Origin: Hydractinia symbiolongicarpus
Taxonomy: Eukaryota; Cnidaria; Hydrozoa; Anthoathecata; Hydractiniidae
Reading direction: 5' to 3'
DNA length: 64,000 bases
Assembly (NCBI RefSeq): GCF_029227915.1
Contig: NC_079879.1
Span: 4,836,001-4,900,000, forward strand
Under the pieces are notes generated by a model. That model made no database searches. It saw nothing but the letters and a program-made list of their open reading frames with translations, and was not told the origin of the DNA. This document shows, piece by piece, positions 35,120-46,627 of this stretch (within the stretch, counting starts at the first letter, position 1; each line of letters begins with the position of its first letter). The position numbers were made by a program, and so were the translations under genes.

Positions 35120-37117
35120 ATAATACCAATACCTCACCTTTGTGATAACATTGCACGAAATATATTCCGTGGTCCATAACCGAAGAACCGGAATAAATAC
35201 GATCGCAGAATCCATGGGTGTTTCCGCGTAGTTACAAAACTTTTCGTTTGAAAAATGTTCAAATTATTTTTTCAAGAAAATGTTTATTTATTTTTCTGGA
35301 CGAACTTATACGAAAGTTACGTCATATTACACAAAAATGGTTTCATGTAACACTTAAACCTTCATTTTTGGGCGACGGCAGTACACCACATAAAGACCAC
35401 AGAATGTGTAAATAACAAGAAAAAGGACAAAATTAAGTAAATGGAGCAAGGCTACAAGATAATTGGAATAAATGACTTTTCGTCAATCGAAACTATCGAT
35501 TCAGCAAATAATTTCACGAGTGGGCGTAAGAATAATCGATTTTGTCGATCTTTAAGAGAGGAGAATTCTTATGGAAACTTACAACAATTTTTTTATAGCC
35601 TTTTAAATCATAGTTGTGATTTTATAGGTGTTAAGTCTCACCGGTGTTTTAAAAGACATAACGCGGACACTTATGTAGCGGTTTAACAATGTTCGGACTG
35701 GGGATTCTGGGACCGTTTAAACTAGGAGGTTGGGAAGGAACGCACTTTTTTCCGTTTCATATCTTTTGCAAGACATATGTGTTTCATATAGTTTCATATA
35801 GTTCTAGAACCTTATGAGAGTTATGTTTTTCGCGTGCGGGTATGCTTTGTAGGGCTATGTTGATATCTACCAGCATTAATTTGCCCAGATTTTTAAATAG
35901 AGATAGTCTCATAGTTAACTCCTAGTGTTATCACGAAAATAAAATCGCAGTCGGTTATGGAAATATTTAGCCAGGAGACTCAGCGTAATTTTTCTTATCA
36001 CCGGGAAATCGGAGTAGTTAAGGTGGGAAAAATTACGCTGGGTCTCAAACGATTTTTCTGCGGCCAAAATCTGGCCGCGCTTCTTGATTGGCTAATTCTA
36101 TTGTTCTTTGCTCACGTGGTCCATGTCGGGGAAAACTCTTTTCATCCGAATATTACAGCGAGTGGTTTCACTCACCCTAACAAACATTAGTAAACTATAA
36201 AGTTTTTACTACAGTAAGATGTGGCCAAGCTTGGTAAACAACTCACAGATAAATTAAAATGGTCTCCGAAGCGATTAGTTACATTGTCCAATTTAAACTT
36301 GGGGTTTCCGCTGAGTCATTCGTTCGCATCTAAGCTTTAGTTTGAGAGAAACTCATTTTATCAACTCGAAGAAGAAAGCTTAGTTAACTAGGCTAGAAAA
36401 TATTTGATACGCGTACATTTAAACTGTAGAAGATGATAGTACATCTTTCGTTACGTCTTCAAAGGTAATCACGTGGTTCAATGTTTCACATAACCTGCCA
36501 CGATATGATTTTTTAATTCAGTAATTTTGATTTACAAAAGAAACAAGGATATTAGAAACTTTCTTCCCTGTGCCTCAAAATGGCGTCATTTTTTAAAATA
36601 AAAATCTACTAATGGTTAGGAAATGTCTCGAAATTAATTTTAAGATTTTATCTCTGCTGAATAACCAATTAAAATAATTACCATAACAACGTCTGCTCAT
36701 TTCATGCCTTTCCAATTTTTATTATTTTTTGACCTAATTTCCAAATAAACTGAATAACATTTTTCTGGTCGGTTTTCTATCACCATCACACACCATCCTT
36801 AGCCCAACCATACCCCAGAGGTTCTTGTCTTTTGACATAGAGGCTAGGCTTTGATACAGACATCAAACCTTGGGGACGAGTCACTTGTTCATGCTTTGGT
36901 TACCAAAACATTACAGAGCCCTAGATTTTTCTCCAATGTCTTCTTCCAGGTAAATATATAATACGACTTGCGCTATGCTACATTGAAAATGATTTTATGA
37001 AAGATTCTTGTTTTTAATTGTGGTATCACATGCGATCGGTTTTTAACACAAAATAATATTCTAAGTATTGTAATTTTTGTTCACGTGACCATTAATTCCA
37101 TTTGTTTATTCTTTTAG
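35120..37117. other. Upstream region of FGF B
   Basis: No secure gene. It must contain, or precede, the missing first exon of FGF B. Candidate ATG-to-donor segments at 36428 and 36936 end in phase 2 and do not fit the phase-0 acceptor at 37118, so I reject them. An 81-codon frame at 35441-35686 has no support. A hairpin lies at 35975-36046 and a MITE remnant at about 36805-36880. Confidence 0.35.
35975..36046. repeat. Inverted-repeat hairpin element
   Basis: GAGACTCAGCGTAATTTTTC at the left is mirrored at the right by GAAAAATTACGCTGGGTCTC, arms of about 20 bp with one mismatch around a roughly 30-base centre that also partly pairs (TTATCACCGG / AAGGTGG). Confidence 0.75.
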
Positions 37118-38490
37118 AAAACCAACTCTGTCCTTCTGATCTTGTTACTTCTTCTTGGCTGCATACCATGCATCAAACCAAAACATACCTCCGTTCTAAA
37201 CACTTCTGATGTTCGTAGCAAGTTGAATTCCTTGCTAAGAAACATATCATTGGCTTGGTTAAGAAGTTTGTTAAACAACAAAACATCTCCACCTTATATT
37301 CCCGCAACAAACCGAAGAAAAGTCCGTTTTTCAAGTAAAACTAGATATTTTTTGGAAATTTTGCCAAATGGAAAAGTTGCTGGACATCCTAACAAAACGA
37401 ATTATAGTAAGCGCGAATTATTTTCATGAAGTCTTCATAAACCACAAACTCGTTCCTAGGGTCTTGTGGTCCCTGAATCTTTATTACAGATCATTAAAAA
37501 GGCAAAATGCCCTGGCAACGATGTTGCATTAAACACGCACTATTTAGTGACAAAGAATGAATTAAAGCTTTAAATTGCCTAAAATTCTAATGGAGTTGTC
37601 TAAATTTACTTAATGAATCATATCACATCGTTGTTTCAAGCTATCAACCTAATCCACAGGGTCTTGTGGCCCCTGAGCCGTTATTACGGAGTGGAACTTC
37701 ATCAACAAGCCAAAATGCCCTGGGAACGAGGTTGTTAAGCTATATCCAGTAGTTCAGGAAACTTAAATTTTAAAATTAATCAAAGGGAGAATATGCATCA
37801 TATCAAAATAAAGAAATCGGCAGGGATTTTAAAATTGAGTTGTTCTATTTTTCATTTAGGCATGATGGAACTGCAGGTCATTAATCCACATGTTAAGAGA
37901 ATAAAAAGTATAGCAACTGGAAAGTTTCTTGCGATTAATCAACACGGCAAAGTCATAACAACGGTTAGTTTATTCGTAGTTACTTACGCCCGTCGCGTAA
38001 AAACTTCGACGTCAACATATTTTAACGTCCCACAGGACAGGACAGCTGGAACAATCAAACTCTGATGTAGGAATATACAGAAATAAGTTCTTTATTAAAA
38101 CAGAAACTTTTATGTGAATGTTGTACACGACGGGACGCAATTCTGTTCTTGCTCATCAAAAAACTTTTTTTTCGCAAAAATAAATATGTCTAAAAATCCT
38201 TCAAGGGTAAGTCATTTCTGATACAACTTAACATGTTATCATTATTACCTTATCATTTCAAATATCTCTTTCAACAGGATAACCCTGATATCTCAACGTT
38301 GTTGTATGAAGAACAAATGGACGATTACTCCACTACATACTCCTCGCTTATTTATCCAAAACACAGATTAATGCCTCATTGGTACATAGGACTGTATATG
38401 AACAAAAAAAGAAAGGCTAAAGTTCGAAGAGGATCAAAGACACTACCTGGAGATTCTGCAACACATTTTTTTATCTCGTATGAACGTTAG
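37118..38490 (+). CDS. Fibroblast growth factor-like secreted ligand (FGF B), first exon not found
   Basis: Three exons: 37118-37406, 37860-37963 and 38278-38490, encoding 201 residues without the first exon; intron phases are 0 (incoming), 1 and 0, exactly as in FGF A. The first exon seen starts TNSVLLILLLLLGCIPC, the core of a signal peptide. Trefoil blocks are RKVRFSSKTRYFLEILPNGK, IKSIATGKFLAINQHGKV, TLLYEEQMDDYS and MPHWYIGLYMNKKRKAKVRR...ATHF. Exon 3 is 104 nt in both paralogues. The usual core cysteine is again Thr. The coding start is missing: an in-frame TAG abuts the acceptor, so a short upstream exon must provide the ATG. Role: extracellular ligand for FGF receptors. The family call is secure; orthology to a named vertebrate FGF is not. 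Confidence 0.85.
37446..37526. mobile_element. Palindromic MITE in FGF B intron (donor-proximal)
   Basis: AACTCGTTCCTAGGGTCTTG at the left, AATGCCCTGGCAACGATGTTG-like right end. Starts 40 bp after the exon donor at 37406. Same subfamily as 37645-37734. Confidence 0.75.
37645..37734. mobile_element. Palindromic MITE in FGF B intron (second copy)
   Basis: CAACCTAATCCACAGGGTCT at the left; ATGCCCTGGGAACGAGGTTG at the right. The interior CCCCTGAGCCGTTATTACGG is shared with 42838-42909 and, reversed, 54208-54300. Confidence 0.8.
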
Positions 38491-41118
38491 GGACGTATAA
38501 AACTAAACCGTTATCGTATTATCACTGCCGTATTTAAGTATATAATGTATTTTGTAATGTATTCTGTAGTGTATATATATAAATACAGTTATTAGTTTCC
38601 TCTTCTGAAAGAGGTTAATAATATATTAGAAATATATTTTAAAAGTTGTTTAGTTTAATTTCAATGGATATAATTTGGGAAAAAAAATGGTAGCAAGAGT
38701 AAGGAATCTATTCTTTAGTAGTTGGGAAGGAATTGGGTGAAGTGATGTCTTATCGACAATGCAGATATCGCTCATTACAATCCACTAAAATTGCGATGGA
38801 TCGTTACTGACAAAGAAGACAAAAGCCCTTTCGAATTTTAATTAAAACACCCACAGCAAGTGATAACACACCTACATTGAGTAATAAATTCGCGAATTTC
38901 GAGAATTTTAAGAATCAGAAATAATTAAAAGCGGAGATTTTGTTGTAATTTTGTTTTTATTAAATTCATTACTAATTTCTGAATTTGAAAAGCTGTTCAG
39001 ATAGAAAGAAATGTCAGTAAAAGAAATCAGTAACTTTTTTGATGAAATCATTTGTTATCAGAACGTAATTAATAAGTAAAAATTGTGCCATGATAAAACA
39101 CGTCGGATCAGATGTCTTTTGTAGAAATGAAATTAATTTTTAGTATAATCTTACAATATATCTTGATAGCTTGTTATCTATGTGTTCATTGAATCTATCG
39201 AAGAACATTTTTGTATGAACTCAACATCACCCCACATCTAAACAGCTTCAATATAATACCAGTTTGAGCGATACTTCACCTCTCAATGATGACATAAATA
39301 GATATCATATTTTTTAAACAAACTTGTCAACAAAGGGAAGGGTGGGAGAGGGAGGGGGTCGGGTGGGGATTATCTAGTACGCATCGCGCCTTTTTTTTGA
39401 AAAATTTGGCTTACCAAAAAGTGATAGCAATTGGTGGGTCAGGAAATGACCTAGATGATCCATGGTTAGCACCATACTCAACTCCTGCTTTTACTAAAAT
39501 ATGAAAAGGTCTTTACGACTTTACGACTAGCCTTAATTAGTTATGGCGGTTTAAATGATGCGGTTTTGGCCTTATATCTACGTGATCCGGCATCTAAGTG
39601 TTAAGAAAAAGCATCCTTTTATCGCGTATCGAAATGTTTTGTGACCCTATCACAAAAGTATTTTTTGGTTAACTATCCGTTTTTCGCACACAACAACAAA
39701 CAAGGCAAGAAAGGCGCACCAACAAACAAGGTAGGGCGCACCTACAAACAAGATAATAGGGGCGTACCAATAAACAAGGCAAGTGGGAAGCACAATCAAG
39801 CTAAGAGGCGCAATTAAGAAAAAACAAACAGTAGTTGTTGTAAAAATTAAATTAGATTTTTTAATTACACTATCAGTAACTTTAATAATGAGACACTGTT
39901 TATCATCAATATCTCGGGGCGTGAATAACTTGTCTATGCCTACAAAGAAATGTGTCTGCGCATGTAAAAAGTTTGTCTGTGCTTGTGAAGGAACATGTCC
40001 GCATGGGAAAAAAAACGTGTCTGAACCTGTAGATAAATATGTTTGTTCCTATTAAGAATTATGGCTCCACGTATAAGAACATGTCTGTGAGTATAGAAAA
40101 ATATTCATGTGAGCATCAAGAAATATTTATGCACGTATAAAGGAACTTGACCGCGCGTATAGAAACATGTCTGCGCGTATAGGAAATATATCTGTGAGCA
40201 TAAAAGATAATAGACTCTGGTCCGTCACAATTATTTTGCAATAACTTCTGGAACATAGCGCTTTAAAATTTGCCAACTTTTCATTTTTTAGGCAGCTTTT
40301 GTCAAAAACTTTCATTTTTTAAATATTCTTATTAACGGTTCTGAAGACATATTTTAGTCTTTTTATATTTTAACCTTTTTATGCTCTCAAAAGCACAGTG
40401 TAAACAGGTTGAGGAAGTGAGATGTAATAAAGTTTTAGATAAAAAAAGGTTCCACCCTTTAAAAAGTTATGAAAGTTGCTGGATTATGTGAAACCTAAAA
40501 AAAAAATGCTGTCATTTTTTTATGAAAAGAATTTTTTAAATTATTTCGCAGTAATTTTCTTACCATTTCAATTATATGAAAGTTATTACCACAAACTTTT
40601 ATTCAAAGATTTTTTAGGACCATACCTGACAACCATTTTTTTGTGTGTGAGGAAAGCAATTACGAGATTTTAACCTTTAGATTGTCTAAAAAGGCATTCT
40701 CTGCACAAGTGTCATTCATGTTAACCAAGGTTGACTAAAATTCAGGGGTTGACAGCTGGCTCCCTTAGGCCGTTACGGGCCTGTTTTCCTAAATATAAAC
40801 AGAAAACATAGGGTGACCTTTTCTTGTTCGGTAAATTAGCGCATTTGTGACGTAATAATGCGGATAAACTTTTTGTTCGTTAATTTTGGCTTCGGTAAAA
40901 ATAAACACATTGCGAAGTCTAAACAGTTAGAAGTGGCACAAAAAATGTTGTTTGAAATTAAATAATTCATATTAATTGACAGAACCTAACGACGCGGAAC
41001 ATACAAACTTATAGTGCGCATGATTTACTAAACATACAGAAAATGAGATAAGCTTGAAAGTAGGAGCCGGCTTCGATATGTAAATGTTACCATAAATGTA
41101 GGATAGAGAAATATAATT
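38491..41118. other. Intergenic with two degenerate minisatellites
   Basis: No gene recognised. At about 39690-39780 an imperfect repeat of AACAAACAAGGCA(A/G)GNNNGGCGCACC occurs about four times. At about 39925-40206 a degenerate ~22-bp repeat (ATGTCTGTGCGTATAGAAAC-type) gives the spurious Cys-rich frame that ends at 40055. Confidence 0.5.
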
Positions 41119-43274
41119 ATGGATAATGAAACTGAATCGGTTGAGCTAGGATTGGGTAAGTAAGACAACTCTTTCCTCAATTATCCATATTGACAGTCAT
41201 TTGTTTATAAATGCCACGATCTTTCTTTTTTAGAAAATGGAAAAGACGCAGCTACAAGTGTTTCCAAAACATTCGTAGAAAATGAAGATCCGTTATATCA
41301 CGAAGATTTAAAAAAGGTTGACGAAACTGGTTTATCAGTGTTGACGTCAATTTTCTTCGTTGTTGGCGATGTTATCGGCGCTGGAGTTGTAGCATTGCCG
41401 TACGCTATGAAACTTGTTGGATATTTGGGAGTACCGCTGTTTATATTTTGCTCCTCATTGATGTGCTACTGTGGCATCTTACTGGCGAAAGCGTGCTCCA
41501 AAATGATGGAGAACGAAGACCGGTCCACATTACGCGATCCTTATCCACGTTTAGGTCTAAAAGCTACTGGGAAAGGAGGCATGTTAATCACAACTTTTTC
41601 ATTAGCAGTGAACCAAGTACTAACTTGCATCGTGTTTGTGCTGCTAGCTGGAGAAATATTTTTAGAGCTGTTTCCAGCTTCTCCTTGGGACCATTACTCG
41701 TATCGTACACAGCTACGGATATGGTTTTGCATTTGTGGTGTATTTCTGTTGCCTTTCACGTTCCTTGGTACACCTAAAGATTTTAAAGGAATTGGATTTT
41801 TAGCTATGGCTACGAGTGGTTTAGCAGTTGTTTTAATAGGAGTTATGTTAGGTTACATCTCAGGCTATCCTGTGGACAATGATAAATCGTTAAAAATGAC
41901 TGGCGATGGCTTTTTACATTCCTTTGGAACCGTTTTGTTTGGTTTTGGTGGTGTTTCAATATTTCCTACTATACAGAACGATATGCAGCAGCCTGAGAAA
42001 TTTGTTACATCTATATCAATTGGATATTTCATTATTTCAACGATATACATTCTGACGCCTTTAGCAGCTTATATTGTGTTAGGTGATTTAATTAGAGAGG
42101 ACTTGCTAACCACTTTTTCGTACATAGAACTATATTTTTCACACCATCTATTCCGAACCATGTGCATGGCTGCACAGGCTTGCATATGTGGTCATGTGTT
42201 ATGTGCATTTATTTTGAATATGAATCCAATTTATCAACAGATAGAAGGAATCATTGGCATTCCAACAAGTAAGTCATTGAAGAACCTTTTAAGTTTGTAA
42301 TATTTACATCACATTCAAAGTGAAAGGTTTCTTCTTAGAAAACGCTTTTGCAATTGTGACAAGATCATTTTTAACTCGCTCGAGTTGTCTCACTCTTTCA
42401 CTAGCGGTGTTTACTTGTAAATGTTACGCCAAAAAGCTCCTAATTTCCGTGGCTATGTTTTATGTTTCGACAAACATTGGTCCATGACAAAAATAACATG
42501 CCGAATATGATAGAGATATCTCTGTTCTGGTTCTTTTGCTCTTATGTCTGATCTGATCAGAATTAATTAAAAATTATAAACTTATATAGCCTTAGTTTTT
42601 GGCCTCCAAGTTCTTTGGAATTCTCAACAATTTAGCGTTAGGTCTTTAATTCCTCATAAAAGTGTTCCTATCAAAAACGTATCGGCTTCTTAAATCATTA
42701 AAACATCGCATAAATAAATTTTGACTTTCTTTTAACACCACAAAGCATACACAATTAGTTTTGCAGATAAACTTGTCAATATAACTTGTTATAACCTGAT
42801 TATAACAGACAGTTGAATGCAACATCACTAATACGTCAGCTTAGCCCCTGAGCCGTTTTTACAGAGATCAACTTCATCGACAAAGCAAAATATCCTGGGA
42901 ACGAGGTTGCTTAACAGTACGTCCACTAAGTGCTCTACCGCAGATTCTTTAACTGTTTTTAACAATTTCTTTTAGAATTCTGTTGGCAGCGTGTAGTTAA
43001 TAGAACTTTATGGATGATAGCAATTTTGGTATTTGCAATAATCATCCCAGCGTTTGGTCCCGTACTATCTTTTGTTGGCGGTTCGTTCGCCGCCCTTCTT
43101 GGTATCATTCTACCGGTGGTTTTCTACTCGCGTATGGAGGGAAAGTTACCATTTTGGAAAGAAATTTTATTTGTAGTGATCATTTTAATTGCATTGCTCG
43201 GATCAGTTGGCAATGGTTACGTCGAAATCAAAAATATTATAAATGTCGTTTTTGATAAATATAAACATACGTAA
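41119..43274 (+). CDS. AAAP-family amino-acid transporter (Aa_trans)
   Basis: Three exons: 41119-41155, 41234-42268 and 42976-43274, encoding 456 residues; both introns are phase 1 with good GT-AG signals. A hydrophilic, acidic N-terminus (about 45 residues) is followed by TM1 with the family signature SIFFVVGDVIGAGVVALPYA (51-70), then about ten more hydrophobic segments. The last exon supplies FCWQRVVNRTLWMIAILVFA and a short charged tail. This layout fits the AAAP superfamily (SLC32/36/38, yeast AVT), which moves neutral amino acids across plasma or lysosomal membranes with protons or sodium. The substrate cannot be read from the sequence. The gene is convergent with CPSF3, 590 bp apart; AATAAA at 43401 is a likely poly(A) signal. 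A frame in +1 within the second exon is a shadow. Confidence 0.88.
42838..42909. mobile_element. Palindromic MITE, 5'-truncated, in transporter intron 2
   Basis: Begins inside the element at GCCCCTGAGCCGTTTTTACA and ends TCCTGGGAACGAGGTTGC. Its left end is missing. Confidence 0.65.
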
Positions 43275-43514
43275 TGTGAGGTACAAAAAATATTTTTACA
43301 ATTTTTATCGTTATACAATCGTTGTAATATTTTTTTCTTTATTTTTAAAACAATTTGTATTTTTTTATCGTATTTCTGCGCTCTATCCTGGTATTTTGTA
43401 AATAAACATTTATTATATTATTATGTTTTGACTCACTTAGCCAACACACAAATGCACAATATTGTTTTGATTTTGCCAATGCATTTGCAGAAAGACATGC
43501 ACCGGAAATAAAAG

Positions 43515-43697
43515 GATTAAGTGCCCGGGGCGCTTATTTAAAAATTTCATCTTATTTAAAACCTATAGTCCTAGTAAAAATGTTGCTTTTCGTGTTGATC
43601 AGAATAAGCAAATTTTAAATTTTTACAAATTTTTAACCCCGGGACGCTTAATTGACAGGGGCGCTTATTGGCCACGGGGCGCGTAATCCGGTATTTA
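43515..43697. repeat. GGGGCGCTTATT-type repeat
   Basis: GCCCGGGGCGCTTATTT at the left and GGGACGCTTAATTGACAGGG, GGGGCGCTTATTGGCCACGG, GTAATCCGGTATTTAC at the right, in the space between the transporter and CPSF3. Related debris lies at about 28513-28625 and 57893-58050. Confidence 0.55.
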
Positions 43698-43863
43698 CTA
43701 ACCGAACACAGTCAAACCAAATTAAGCAGAACGAACATGATGTCTTGTCAAGTAAATTCTACACTAAAGAAAACATAAAAATGACATCTTGTAATCTGTC
43801 ATGACGATAAAGTTTCAATCGACTTCAACCTGGCACACATAGTTCATTTCGGTAACGTGAAAG

Positions 43864-46627
43864 TCAAGTAGTTAGCGGTGTAACAGCCTGGTTAAGGTTG
43901 TTTACTAACGCTGTTACCAAATGTTTTAAAGTCTCATCCGTGCAATCAACAGCAAGCGTCTCAAGATCTATAATAGCTAACACTCCGTCCACATCAACAG
44001 TAACTATATCACCTTGTTCGCTCTCAATTACATTCTTCTCGCCATATTTATTATTCAACAGTTTCATCAGATGATGTTGGAAGTTGCCAGTGACTTGCGC
44101 TGGTTTCGTGATAGCTGCTTTCGACGGATGGCCTTCGACTTCGAGCACGACAATTAACGTCGCGTCGGCGTACATATCATTTAACGGATTCGACTGCCAC
44201 TCAACAATGACAGAGTGGCGTTCTTGATAAACAGTGATGTTATTATTGAACAAGCGTAAAGCTGGCTTACCGAAATGAATAAACTGCTCCACTTTACCGC
44301 AGAGTTGGCGTAAGTTAGCATACAGTACATTAAATGAAGCACGGTAGCCGATAATTTGCCGCTGCGTGATAGAACTGGTCGAAAGGTCGGTGTAATTTTT
44401 TAAATCACTAGGCGCCATGACGTGATAGTTGAAACCACGTTTTAATAAAATACCCGATACGGGTTTCCCATGTTCCGGTTTGCCGGACGCCAAACTTCCT
44501 ATCACCTTCGCCATTTTTTCACCACGAAAATGCAGTTCAACGCTTTGGCAGTTTTTAGGGTTATAAACTTGTATATTACTAATACCTTTGTCTTCGAAAT
44601 CTCTTGTAATAGCTGCTTTCAAACGAGCCATCTCGTTCGCTTCACCATGGTTCAGCACGATGTGTGGAGGACGCAAGATGTTGACGAATTCACTCACCTG
44701 TTCATAGTCAACATGAGCGGAAAATGAGATGTAATCTACAGACATATTGCGCTTCATTCGTTGACCATTCATTGCGACAACTTCTTCAGGTTCTGACATG
44801 AGATCTTTTGCCAGTGTACCCTCCACACAATAACCAGCAATAATAACACCGTTACGGGGGTCGGTGCACCAAGTTTCAAACAGTTCTCTTGACAGCCCAC
44901 TTTGCATCATACCTTAATATCGTAGTGAAATTGTGAAAACAAGAAAATAAAAAACAACAAACATGCTTTAGAAGGAAAACTTTTGACAAAACAAACTAGG
45001 AATTATAACAAAACTGAAGTGGTGCTAAAAACCTGATATGATTCTCAACATATCCGAACAATCCAAATAAGAAAAGATGTAAATTATCTAAAATAGGTCA
45101 GTAAATATTTGGCAAAAATATATGTCCTCATCAGCAAATAAAGCAACTGCCACATACCTGGGCTTGCCAGAACTACAGAAGGTCCTATATCATCAAACGA
45201 ATCGATTCCTTTCAGATTTGATATATGTTTGAATACAAAAGGATTTGAGATGGATATCTGTCGACGAATACGTTCGTTCATTGCGCCGATATAAGTCTGG
45301 TATACTGCCATACACTTCTTCGCTAGCGACGAAGCATAGTAGACAGGTACATCTTGCAATTCAGGATGTTGATTCCAATACTCATCCAAAATCAGCAGCA
45401 ACTCTTGAGCTCTTCCCAGTGCAAAGACAGGAACTAAACAACGTCCTCCACGGCTGATGATATTGTGTACCGTGTTTGTGAAACGTTTCTCGCGGTTATC
45501 TCTTTTTTCGTGAACGTGAGTCCCATATGTTGACTCCATTATCAAGACGTCAGGACTAATCGAGGGTATCTCTGCTGACATCAAATGACGATCCTCTTGT
45601 CGCGAAAAGTCGCCAGTGTAAAGAATGTTGACGCCTGCAATTTCAATCATAAACATTGCAGCACCAAGTACATGACCAGCGTTGTACGCCCAAAACTTTA
45701 TACCGCTCACTTCTTTTTCTTGATGAAAATGCATTGTTTCGATTTTTTCCATGCTTTTTTCAAGGTCTTTTTCCGTGTACAACATCTGATCAGCAGACAA
45801 ATTGCTGACCTTGATGTAATCGGCAAGAAGCCACCTATAAGTTAATTCATATGAATTTTATAATAGTCTAAAGTGTGTCAATACGTAGAATATTGTAAGG
45901 GTGGTTCCGTTTGAACTGTTGTGAACTTACCTGTAAATAGCTTTTGTAGGATGGGTCATAAACACACGTCCTTTGAAATGTGTTTTTTCCAAAAACCATG
46001 GCAGACCACCTGGAAATAATAATAAAAAAATGTTATACATATAAAGAGCCAAGTCAAAATTAAAACATTTTTAACATCTTAAATCCAAAACTTCCAATAT
46101 ATTAAATACGGCAATGTTTTCTTCCCAATTACCAACGCAAGACCTCAAGTTTTTTTCCTCTAATCATAGCTATGCATTTCCAAAATTAGATAACAAAATT
46201 TTTTGAATATACTCAATTCGCTCGCGAATTTTGCCCCTCGTATAGTTGTCCTTACACATGTGCTTTCAAGTTATCAAAAGTATGTGTGACTTTTGCATCT
46301 AACATTTAACAAATAACCAAGATTTAGTAAGTCATGTGTATTTCATTCAGAAGAAAAAAGTTTAGGAAGTTATAATTTTTAAAACAATCCATGCCACTTA
46401 CCGCAATGATCCAAATGAAAGTGACTAATTAACAACAAATCCACTTCTTCAGGATCAATCTCATCTATGAATGGTAAAGAATCCAAACCAGTATAACCTG
46501 GGTGAATTCCTAAATCCAGCAAAACTTTCTTTCCCTTGAACTCTAAAAAAATGCATGATCTTCCAACTTCTTGTCCAGCTCCAAGTGGTGTTATTCGGAG
46601 TAAATCACTTTCTTCACTTGTTGCCAT
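43864..46627 (-). CDS. CPSF3: Cleavage and polyadenylation specificity factor subunit 3 (CPSF73)
   Basis: Four exons (46627-46402, 46009-45931, 45834-45158, 44912-43864) encode 676 residues, close to the usual length of about 680. CPSF73 is the zinc-dependent endonuclease that cuts pre-mRNA before polyadenylation and trims histone mRNA 3' ends. The metallo-beta-lactamase motifs are intact: HFHLDHCG (His69, His71, Asp73, His74), HAGHVLG (His156) and [10 protein letters not shown] (Asp177). The beta-CASP and return parts show IESTYGTH-like [40 protein letters not shown] and a final LNHGEANEM. The start is the ATG of [10 protein letters not shown]; the frame upstream of it is 5' leader. Introns are phases 1, 2 and 1. 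It is convergent with the transporter and divergent from TTC33. Confidence 0.96.

Noticed and set aside
35441-35686. 81-codon plus-strand ORF
   Set aside because: No recognisable family, no promoter or splice support; length is possible by chance over 64 kb.
36428-36460. ATG-to-donor segment as FGF B exon 1
   Set aside because: Also ends in phase 2, incompatible with the next exon.
36936-36949. ATGTCTTCTTCCAG plus donor as FGF B exon 1
   Set aside because: It ends in phase 2, whereas the acceptor at 37118 needs phase 0; joining them gives a stop within a few codons.
39783-40055. 90-codon plus-strand ORF with Cys-rich end (VCACKKFVCACEG)
   Set aside because: The Cys pattern comes from a degenerate ~22-bp repeat; no signal peptide, splice signals or homologous domain.
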